This document shows positions 18,179-25,291 of a DNA stretch of 64,000 nt, one piece after another; the stretch's first letter is position 1; the number at the start of each line of letters is the position of its first letter. This stretch comes from Bacteroidales bacterium (lineage in GTDB: Bacteria > Bacteroidota > Bacteroidia > Bacteroidales > JAQUTK01): positions 1-64,000 of the forward strand of contig JAQUTK010000020.1 of the NCBI GenBank assembly GCA_028709785.1, written 5' to 3'. A program made the translations under genes and the position numbers. The notes below the pieces were generated by a model, which was given only the letters and a program-made list of their open reading frames with translations, was not told where the DNA came from and searched no databases.

Positions 18179-19477
18179 TCAGTTACCATCAGGTTTGACA
18201 GAGGAACTAAACGGAGTCGCCGGTATAGAGAAAGTATCAAACTCATCGGGATGAGCCGGATCAAACATTCGATAATCCTCACGGAGATACTTACACAAAG
18301 GAAGTTTCAGATCAGAAATACCTTTCAAGATACAATGCATGATCTGATAACCTCCATACGAATTAAAATGGGTGTTATCCGCCAGAGGTTTATCCTGATT
18401 GGGATAGGTGCCGGCAGGATAATGAACAAAAGCCAGTTTGGATTTCTCCGGACCCCATGCCTCATACAAGATCGCGCTCATGTTGGTCAGATCAATCAAA
18501 GGCACCTTTTCTTCCTTCGCCAGCAAGCGGACCGCATCGGGAAAGTCGCCGTGCGTATTAATGACTTTGCCATTCTCATCAAAACTGCGACGGTGCATGG
18601 AAGTAACAAGCACCGGAATGCCCCCCTTCTTACGAGCCTCATCCACCAGCACTTTCATGTTTGCTTTGTAGGTAGTATAAGCTCCGACACCTTCCCCCTT
18701 TTGTTTCTCGTCATTGTGTCCAAACTCGATGAAGAGATAGTCTCCCTTTTTCATCACGGAAAGCAGTTTGGCGAGCCGCTTGGCAGATACAAAGGAATTG
18801 GCTGCTTCACCCGACTCAGCATAGTTAGCAACAGCAACCCGATTGGTAAAGAAACGGGGAATCATCTGTCCCCAGCCACACCACGGTTCTTCATCCTGAT
18901 CCACCACCGTCGAGTTGCCTGCGAGGAAGAGTGTAACAAGATCTGTGGCCGGAGTGATCTCGATCCTTGCTACTGAGGGATTGACTCCATTAAACTCCAG
19001 GGTGAGTTTATTATCCCAGTTCAGCTTCGTAAACTCCCGTGGTTTGAGGCGAACCGAATCACTCTTTCCAATGTATTTGTTTCGGATATTGACGGCAAAC
19101 TCAACCGTGGTATATGCTCCGGCTTTGGTCGCAACGGATTCGACCATCAGCCGACGCGACTCAGCCTTGATTGTGGTACAAGCGTTCTTTTTGCCTCCAA
19201 TAAGCACTTTCACATTATAATTGCCTTCCGGAAGATCGACTGAAAAGAAGTAGGGTTTGCCTGTTGCAGGTGCCGTATTGAATTCATACCCGTAGCTGTT
19301 GCCGGACACTCCATAAGTACAATCGGGCGACACAATGACTGCGTTCTTTTTGTTGCCCGGTGCAGACTGATCCAATATGAATACTTTTTCATTCTTTACT
19401 GATGCTAAGCTCTTTGCCTGAGCTTCAGGGAAAAGCGCCAAACAACACAACAGGAATAGATAGAGCAGCTTATTCAT
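18179..19477 (-). CDS. Rhamnogalacturonan acetylesterase (CE12, SGNH fold)
   Basis: A 432-residue exported esterase expected to remove acetyl groups from galacturonic acid in rhamnogalacturonan. A signal peptide (about residues 1-21) and a beta-sandwich domain (about 30-178) precede the SGNH catalytic domain. Block I is LAGNSTVVDQDEEPWCGWGQ with nucleophile Ser189, block II ESGEAANS with Gly223, block III EFGHND with Asn255, and block V DNTHFNSYGG with Asp367 and His370. It is first in a two-gene unit with the GH28-GH106 enzyme and has a good promoter just upstream. Confidence 0.92.
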   Translation of the reverse strand: MNKLLYLFLLCCLALFPEAQAKSLASVKNEKVFILDQSAPGNKKNAVIVSPDCTYGVSGNSYGYEFNTAPATGKPYFFSVDLPEGNYNVKVLIGGKKNACTTIKAESRRLMVESVATKAGAYTTVEFAVNIRNKYIGKSDSVRLKPREFTKLNWDNKLTLEFNGVNPSVARIEITPATDLVTLFLAGNSTVVDQDEEPWCGWGQMIPRFFTNRVAVANYAESGEAANSFVSAKRLAKLLSVMKKGDYLFIEFGHNDEKQKGEGVGAYTTYKANMKVLVDEARKKGGIPVLVTSMHRRSFDENGKVINTHGDFPDAVRLLAKEEKVPLIDLTNMSAILYEAWGPEKSKLAFVHYPAGTYPNQDKPLADNTHFNSYGGYQIMHCILKGISDLKLPLCKYLREDYRMFDPAHPDEFDTFSIPATPFSSSVKPDGN

Positions 19478-19500
19478 GATAATAGTACTTGATTATTACG

Positions 19501-19531
19501 CAAACATACGTATTTCTTACATTTATTACAA
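19501..19531 (-). promoter_or_regulatory. Promoter of the CE12 / GH28-GH106 operon
   Basis: On the minus strand TTG (19529-19531), 20 bases, then TATGTTTG (19501-19508), a perfect -7 match 23 bases before the esterase start. No regulator gene or SusC/SusD pair lies beside it. Confidence 0.75.
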
Positions 19532-19701
19532 GAGAAAACGGCTATTTCGTTCAGAAGCAACGAAGTAGTGACATCCTCTGGAAGATTTGAGAAGGTATTA
19601 GACGCGATACTAACGGGTCAGTGGTATTCTCTTCAATTACTTCGTGGCATCTTCTTAGATTAGTACTTACAGTTCAAACTCAGAATCCGGTGAAACACCT
19701 G

Positions 19702-19723
19702 AATCGGTGTTTTAGAACAATTT
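19702..19723. repeat. 22-base direct repeat, copy 1 (left of palindrome)
   Basis: Starts AATCGGTGTTTTAGAACA and is identical over 22 bases to 19997-20018. The 5' end of this copy forms a hairpin with the preceding AAACACC. The two copies enclose 273 bases with a perfect palindrome near the centre. Confidence 0.85.
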
Positions 19724-19872
19724 GGAAAGAAATGAAAAGAGGTATGATCCGACCGGGCTGAGCGTAGAAAGAGTGTTTTTTGCCACTTTTGAAGATTTTC
19801 ATTTTTTCTATACTTCTGGTAAATAGCAAGTTATAGTTTTTAGAAATGCGACCTGATGGGTGGAAAATTTCT

Positions 19873-19900
19873 ACCTGATGAAATATATATTTCATCAGGT
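19873..19900. repeat. Perfect 28-base palindrome
   Basis: ACCTGATGAAATAT is followed directly by its exact reverse complement. Related CCTGAT motifs occur just upstream (about 19852) and downstream (about 19916). It could be an operator, a cruciform or a remnant of a mobile repeat. Confidence 0.9.
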
Positions 19901-19996
19901 TCCGATGAGACAAACGACCTGATATCTTTCCAAAAACTATTAGAAGTTTTTCGGCTCTTTTCAGGCCGTTATTTTCGAGAGTGTAGGAATATTTTA

Positions 19997-20018
19997 AATC
20001 GGTGTTTTAGAACAATTT
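19997..20018. repeat. 22-base direct repeat, copy 2 (right of palindrome)
   Basis: Exact copy of 19702-19723. Both copies are followed by a near match (GGAAA, with one extra C here), so the shared block is slightly longer than the exact core. Confidence 0.85.
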
Positions 20019-20131
20019 CGGAAATAGTATAATCTCCTTACTAATCCCTTAACTATTGAAGAATCCATTGACTACTAGAAAAAAAATAACGAAGTCTTGC
20101 ATTAAATTCGGTTTTATTCATAATGATTGAT

Positions 20132-20139
20132 TACATTTG
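20132..20139 (+). promoter_or_regulatory. Candidate -7 element for the first thioredoxin-like gene
   Basis: TACATTTG matches TAnnTTTG perfectly, 77 bases before the start codon. The -33 region is weak. Confidence 0.5.
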
Positions 20140-20216
20140 ACGCCGAAAAGAATAATTGTTTTTAAGATAAAGCTTAAATCCTTGATGTGTAAACAGTGTA
20201 AAAAACTATCAAAGCC

Positions 20217-22259
20217 ATGAAACATATTTTTAGTGCATTTATCGCACTCGTTTTAGTCTTGAATCTAAGTGCATCACCACAAAAACTTCAGAACTCATCC
20301 ACTAACCTTCCAATGACGACCAGTGATTTAAATATACAGGCTGTTTTAGGTAACTGGTATGAGCCTTCAAAGAACGAATGGACCTACGGGTTTTTTGAAG
20401 AATCTGCTATTTACGATGGGAAGTTCTGGACATACAAAGAGCTGAAAATAAAAAAGAATAAGGGTACTGCTACCCTGCAAAACGGAAATGAGACACTTCA
20501 GCTAACATTCAAAAAGACGAATGATAGCACCTTACAAATTGCATCGCGCAAACATAAAGCAATTACGTACAAACTGGCAGGTCGTACGCTTCCAGATTAC
20601 AAAACAGCTGATACAACACGCTTTGCCGACAATCATTTTGCCAGAGTAGATACAGCTTACATTACTGGATACGTAAGAAACAGAAAGAAATTGAGTCCCT
20701 TTGAAATTTCGATTAACGATATGTTAATTGGAGAAAGCGTTTCGTATTATGGCGAAGTGGATAGTATGGGACGTTTCCAGATGAAAGTGCCATTGTACAA
20801 CAGTTCGGGGGTATTCCTGGATTGGGATTGGGAATGGGAACGAATGCAACAAAGAAATGTATTGGAACCAAACGAGCACTTTTTCTTATTCTACGATGAG
20901 AATACAAAACAAACGTTGTTTATGGGAGAAAATGCCCGTATCCACAATGAATTAGCTTCGTTTGATTTTTCCGGTATTCGGGGGTATAATTATCAAAGGG
21001 GAATTAAACCGCTCGATTTCTTAACATCAAAACAGCAAGAGTACAAAAAGGCGAAAGAGTATACAAATGCGATAATTGAAAAGATGCCAAATCCTTCGGA
21101 CAAACTGCACTACTATCTTGCCAATTACAATAAATACGGAGTCGCATCTACAATTATGCAATATCGCTTTCAGTTAAACCGAAATACAAAAGAAAAGCTT
21201 CCCGATCTATTCTTAGAATATGTTCGGGACTCTTTACTCCCTAATCCTGTAAAACCGATCACTTTAACCGACGACTATTTCTCTTTTATGAGGGATTATG
21301 TAGGCTATTTCGCAGACCAGAAAGAGAATCTATCCATTCACTCAAGTGAACTGATTATACCGTTGTTAAAGAATGGGAAATTGAAATTAGACAAAGCGGA
21401 TAGTAATTTGGTAGAGTTGATTTCCGACTACTCTTTAGCATTAAAGAATAAAGCCGATACCGTCGAACTCAAAAAAATGGCGAGTAAAATTTCAGAAAGG
21501 GATTATGAAAGATATAATGAAATATTTACACAAAACAAAGAACTGGTTGAAAAAGAGATCAGTCGAATGTTTGCCGAAATGAGCTTGAATAGAGATTATG
21601 AAGGAATTAATGCAGTTACATCTGATAAGATTGTTCGCGACTATTATTTGGCTTCTGAATTATACAAAACGCTGGATAATGAACGTAAACCGATGGATAG
21701 TGAGTTGTTCAACGAGATGATAGGCCGGATAGAAACGCCCATACTCAAAGATAAAATTTTGGCCACACAGAAATTCTACAGCGAATTATCAGGCAAAAGT
21801 CTGGAACATACCGAGAGCCTTAAAAACACTGATCATTTGAAGGAAGCAAAAGATGTCGATGCCTTGTGGAAGGAACTGATCAGCCCATATAAAGGAAAGA
21901 TTATATACGTTGATTTCTGGGGTACGTGGTGCGGACCCTGTAAAATGCAGATGAAGTATGTTGCCGACATAAAAAAACAGTTTGTCGGGAAAGATGTCAT
22001 TTTCATGTATTTTGCCAATAACTCACCCGGAGAAAGTTGGGAAAATGTGATTAAAAGTTACTCTCTTACCGGTGAGAATATTGTACACTACCGTTTGCCC
22101 GATCAACAACAAGGTATGCTTGAAAAACACTTTGGGGTCAATTATTACCCGACCTATCTACTGATTGACCGGGATGGAAATGTAGTGGACAAAAATCCGC
22201 CTCGTCCGATGCAGCAAGAACAAACGATTGATTATTTGAACAACTGGTTATCGAAATAG
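20217..22259 (+). CDS. Exported TlpA-like thioredoxin-fold protein, copy A
   Basis: A 680-residue protein with a signal peptide and a C-terminal thioredoxin domain holding the redox motif WCGPC (Cys572, Cys575) and a cis-proline loop (NYYPTYLLIDRDG). It should act as a thiol-disulfide protein outside the cytoplasm. The N-terminal part has one beta-rich G-x-W unit (GNWYEPSKNEW from residue 45), then a Bacteroidetes DUF4369-like beta region and a long helical linker. Its paralog downstream is very similar, but copy A has Ser20 where the paralog has lipobox Cys20, has one rather than three G-x-W units, and keeps about 84 residues (roughly 380-463) missing from the paralog. Partner unknown. Confidence 0.88.
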   Translation: MKHIFSAFIALVLVLNLSASPQKLQNSSTNLPMTTSDLNIQAVLGNWYEPSKNEWTYGFFEESAIYDGKFWTYKELKIKKNKGTATLQNGNETLQLTFKKTNDSTLQIASRKHKAITYKLAGRTLPDYKTADTTRFADNHFARVDTAYITGYVRNRKKLSPFEISINDMLIGESVSYYGEVDSMGRFQMKVPLYNSSGVFLDWDWEWERMQQRNVLEPNEHFFLFYDENTKQTLFMGENARIHNELASFDFSGIRGYNYQRGIKPLDFLTSKQQEYKKAKEYTNAIIEKMPNPSDKLHYYLANYNKYGVASTIMQYRFQLNRNTKEKLPDLFLEYVRDSLLPNPVKPITLTDDYFSFMRDYVGYFADQKENLSIHSSELIIPLLKNGKLKLDKADSNLVELISDYSLALKNKADTVELKKMASKISERDYERYNEIFTQNKELVEKEISRMFAEMSLNRDYEGINAVTSDKIVRDYYLASELYKTLDNERKPMDSELFNEMIGRIETPILKDKILATQKFYSELSGKSLEHTESLKNTDHLKEAKDVDALWKELISPYKGKIIYVDFWGTWCGPCKMQMKYVADIKKQFVGKDVIFMYFANNSPGESWENVIKSYSLTGENIVHYRLPDQQQGMLEKHFGVNYYPTYLLIDRDGNVVDKNPPRPMQQEQTIDYLNNWLSK

Positions 22260-22484
22260 TCTTTTGTCTTTATCACCAGTGAAGGTGGCTCACCTAAGGA
22301 TGCTTACGATAAGTTTGTGAAAGATCAGGAACTGGTGAATACACATCGTTTATCAGATGATGAAGAGATATATCTCAGACAGCTATTCCAATTCAGTGTA
22401 ATTCCTCACTATGTGCTGATTGATAAGGATGGTAAAGTGGCGAATGCCGACTACTCGATGGGAAGTTTGAAAACGGATATTTAG
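22260..22484 (+). pseudogene. Thioredoxin-domain remnant after copy A
   Basis: Directly after the stop of the preceding gene, and in its reading frame, about 74 codons encode the end of a different TlpA-like domain: FVFITSEGGSPKDAYDKF, then LRQLFQFSVIPHYVLIDKDG with the cis-proline loop, then a stop. It has no start codon, no CxxC motif and no ribosome site. It looks like the 3' piece of a lost third thioredoxin-type gene joined to copy A by recombination. Confidence 0.75.
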
Positions 22485-22556
22485 AATCATCAGGATCAGT
22501 AGCAGAAGCCAATGACTACTGTTCGTATGGTGTTAGTAAAAGAAAGCCATTGAAAA

Positions 22557-22578
22557 GTGTGCGGTTTAGCAACAAGAA
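22557..22578. repeat. 22-base direct repeat before the permease
   Basis: Starts GTGTGCGGTTTAGCAACA and is identical to 25183-25204, so the pair brackets the permease gene. Here the repeat leads into a terminator hairpin; at the other copy it leads into a thioredoxin-gene remnant. Confidence 0.85.
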
Positions 22579-22579
22579 C

Positions 22580-22601
22580 GTGCGAAGCCGCACATCTTTT
22601 T
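22580..22601 (+). terminator. Small hairpin terminator before the permease
   Basis: GTGCG / CGCAC stem around AAGC, followed by ATCTTTTT. The 6-base GTGCGG in the preceding repeat can compete for the same CCGCAC arm. Confidence 0.55.
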
Positions 22602-22722
22602 AAACAGAGAAATATTGTTTATTTATTAATAATCAAATGGTTATGTATTTGGCAAGCAGTTTGTATAATCTATTGCGTAAAATATTACATACAGATGCTT
22701 TTAACCAAACAAAAATTATAAG

Positions 22723-25179
22723 ATGTTTTTACACAATCTGACAGTTGCACTTCGCAACCTGAGAAAGTACAAGACCCAAAGTTACGTCTCCATTCTCGGT
22801 CTGGCAGCAGGATTCGCCTGCTTCTCTCTCACCGCTATGTGGATACGCTATGAGAATAGCTTTGACCGCTTTCATCCGAAAGGAGATCGCATTTTCCAGA
22901 TCGTAAACGAATGGAAAGATGGAAAGGGAGGTGGAGGTATTGAGCCCATAATGATTGGACAAGTAGCATACCTGAAAGCAAACTTTCCTGAAGTGGAAGA
23001 GGTTTCAATGGTAATTGAAAAGAAAGGATTTGCCCCTTTCAAGCATCAAAATAATCCTTCCGTTGTAACATCTGTAACGATGGTGGATAGTGCTTTTATA
23101 AAGATGTTTGATCTGCCACACGAACTAATGACTCAGTTGCAACGCTCACCCTCCGGAGAATATCCCATCGCAATATCAAAATCCTTATCAAACAAGATTA
23201 CAAAGTATGGGATTAATCCAATAGGTCTTATTAGTGAACCTTTTTCTTACTCGTCATCAACTACATTAAAAAATGGTACCACAATACAAGATATATCAGG
23301 AAGTTTTAAGTTTGAAATACGGGCAATATTGCCGGAGTGGGATCGTACAGACCTTCTGATGAATGGATTAATGATCAAAAATGATCCGGATGATCATTGG
23401 ATAAATGAATCCGGAATCGGGCATATGTATGTTTTATTAAAAGAGGGTGCTGATGCAGAAGCATTCAGGAAAAAGATAGAAGAGATAAAAAAAGAAAATA
23501 GTATCAATTTTAAGCCTTCATTGAAAGCACTACGTCTATATGAAAAGCATAAATTAATACCTTCTGATAAATCAAAAATGCGTACCAAATATGAACATAT
23601 CCGCATCTTTTCATTTGCGGGTATGATGGTGATCATCTGTGCGCTATTTAATTACCTGATACTATTCATCACACGTCTGAAAATGAGAGGAAGAGAACTT
23701 GGACTTCGAAAAGTCAATGGAGCCACCAATGGATCACTTATGCGAATGTTGATTATTGAGTTCGGTCTAGTACTTCTGTTTGCTCTTTTTCTGGGCGAAT
23801 GCATGCTGGAAATCTCCCTTCCATTCTTTTTTATGGTCTCTCATGCACAGATGTTGCAAAGCGAAATCTACAAGGAGACATTACTCTTTGCAGGGATACT
23901 TTACGGAATCACATTACTGTTATGCACTTTCCCTATCTACTATTTCAAACGGAAAACCTTGTATGGGCATCTTAACAACATAACACAAAGTGGCATTCGA
24001 AATACATTTCAGAAAGTCATGTTGACTTCACAACTTGTGATGAGTACAATCATGATTTTTGCCACAACAGTTTTCTTTTTGCAAGTGAGTTATTTACAGA
24101 GTCGGAATATGGGATACTATCTCCATAATATTATTAGCCCGAATATTGTAGGTACCTATTCGGATAAACCTACTACAAAAAACGTGGAATGGGATTTAAA
24201 TCAGCTTTCAACCGACCTAGAGAAATTGCCATACGTAGACAAAGCGATTATGTTGTACGGTTCAAGCTTTCCTGGTCATTTTTACAGTATTTACGATGTT
24301 ACGAAAGTCAGTAGTGAAGGGGAATCAGATAAAAAGGATGAAACACAACCGAATATCTATCATGATTTTGCAGATTCCCGTCTATTTGAAATTGTCTCCA
24401 TGAAGCTCTTGGAAGGACGTATTTATCGACCGGATGAGACGCAGGCAGTTGTGATCAATGAGTCTGCAAAAAACCTACTGAAACAATATAATAAAAAAGG
24501 AAATCTGCTGGATGGGTATCAGATTGTTGGAGTGGTTGCCGACTGCTACGATTCACCTTTCTCAACTCCAGTTCCAATCATGTATCGCAATATTAATCAC
24601 AAAGATTGTAAGTCAAATCAATTGAGTATCTTGCTGAAGATAAAAGATGGTGCAATGAACACAAAACATAAAAAAAACGATATTCGTAATGGAATAGAAG
24701 AAGTGTACTCAAAAATAGATCCATCTGCTTTTGTCCAATATTCAGATTTTGAAGAGGATTTTGAAAAAGGATACCTCACCTCTGTAAAGAATCTGAGAAA
24801 CTTATTCTTGATCGTCTCCATCATCTGCCTGCTGATCTCCATCTTCGGCATCTATTCGTTGGCATCACTCACCTGTGAGCAACGTCGTAAGGAGATTGCC
24901 ATCCGAAAGATCAATGGAGCAACGATGAGCGTTATCCTGAAGCTCTTCTTCAAAGAGTTCTTTCTCCAGTTGGGCATCGCACTGGTCATTGCTTTCCCTA
25001 TCGGATATTATGCGATGAAACTCTGGCTGGAACAATATACAAGACGAGTACCGATGGGGATCCCACTCTTCCTAGGAGTGGCTTTGAGTCTGGCACTGGT
25101 CATCGTGGCATCAATCTTCTTACGGGTGTGGCGTGCAGCGTCGTCTAACCCGGCAGAGGTGGTCAAAGAAAACAACTAA
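22723..25179 (+). CDS. FtsX/MacB-like ABC transporter permease
   Basis: An 818-residue membrane protein with two FtsX-type halves. A MacB-type periplasmic domain follows TM1 (about residues 17-38, N-terminus LTVALRNLRKYKTQSYVSILGL). A first membrane block occupies about 295-415, a second periplasmic domain follows TM5 near 430-450, and a last membrane block lies at about 690-805 with ALTCEQRRKEIAIRKINGAT between its helices. Such proteins drive mechanotransmission for peptide, lipoprotein or drug export, but need an ATPase partner, and none lies in this window. The gene sits between two thioredoxin-like paralogs and is bracketed by a 22-base direct repeat. Confidence 0.88.
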   Translation: MFLHNLTVALRNLRKYKTQSYVSILGLAAGFACFSLTAMWIRYENSFDRFHPKGDRIFQIVNEWKDGKGGGGIEPIMIGQVAYLKANFPEVEEVSMVIEKKGFAPFKHQNNPSVVTSVTMVDSAFIKMFDLPHELMTQLQRSPSGEYPIAISKSLSNKITKYGINPIGLISEPFSYSSSTTLKNGTTIQDISGSFKFEIRAILPEWDRTDLLMNGLMIKNDPDDHWINESGIGHMYVLLKEGADAEAFRKKIEEIKKENSINFKPSLKALRLYEKHKLIPSDKSKMRTKYEHIRIFSFAGMMVIICALFNYLILFITRLKMRGRELGLRKVNGATNGSLMRMLIIEFGLVLLFALFLGECMLEISLPFFFMVSHAQMLQSEIYKETLLFAGILYGITLLLCTFPIYYFKRKTLYGHLNNITQSGIRNTFQKVMLTSQLVMSTIMIFATTVFFLQVSYLQSRNMGYYLHNIISPNIVGTYSDKPTTKNVEWDLNQLSTDLEKLPYVDKAIMLYGSSFPGHFYSIYDVTKVSSEGESDKKDETQPNIYHDFADSRLFEIVSMKLLEGRIYRPDETQAVVINESAKNLLKQYNKKGNLLDGYQIVGVVADCYDSPFSTPVPIMYRNINHKDCKSNQLSILLKIKDGAMNTKHKKNDIRNGIEEVYSKIDPSAFVQYSDFEEDFEKGYLTSVKNLRNLFLIVSIICLLISIFGIYSLASLTCEQRRKEIAIRKINGATMSVILKLFFKEFFLQLGIALVIAFPIGYYAMKLWLEQYTRRVPMGIPLFLGVALSLALVIVASIFLRVWRAASSNPAEVVKENN

Positions 25180-25182
25180 GAT

Positions 25183-25204
25183 GTGTGCGGTTTAGCAACA
25201 AGAA
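25183..25204. repeat. 22-base direct repeat after the permease
   Basis: Exact copy of 22557-22578, beginning four bases after the permease stop. Similarity to the other copy ends at its 3' edge, where the sequence switches to a thioredoxin-gene tail, marking a recombination joint. Confidence 0.85.
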
Positions 25205-25250
25205 AAAACGGTTGATCATTTGAACGACTGGTTATCGAAATAGTCTTTTT
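25205..25250 (+). pseudogene. Remnant of a thioredoxin-gene 3' end
   Basis: Encodes TVDHLNDWLSK and a stop, then TCTTTTT. This closely matches the last 11 codons and downstream bases of copy A (TIDYLNNWLSK). No upstream part of such a gene is present; the permease and the 22-base repeat lie there instead. Confidence 0.75.
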
Positions 25251-25291
25251 GCCAAGTCATTTTTAAGTTTACAAATAAAATTATTTAAGTC

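Larger units (their letters stand above)
19532..20131. other. Gene-free region with repeats and palindrome
   Basis: Most of a 739-base gap between the pectin operon and the first thioredoxin-like gene. No convincing coding frame was found. It holds an 8-base inverted repeat (19560-19567 with 19638-19645), a small hairpin (19693-19712), a pair of 22-base direct repeats, a perfect 28-base palindrome, and several CCTGAT copies. The base composition is AT-rich compared with the neighbouring pectin genes. Confidence 0.6.

Noticed and set aside
19680-19913. 77-residue minus-strand frame in the repeat region
   Set aside because: It has no motif or ribosome site, and it runs through the palindrome and the direct repeat, so coding is unlikely.
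19849-19925. CCTGAT repeats as a CRISPR-like array
   Set aside because: The units are short, unevenly spaced and partly inverted; there are no uniform spacers and no cas genes.
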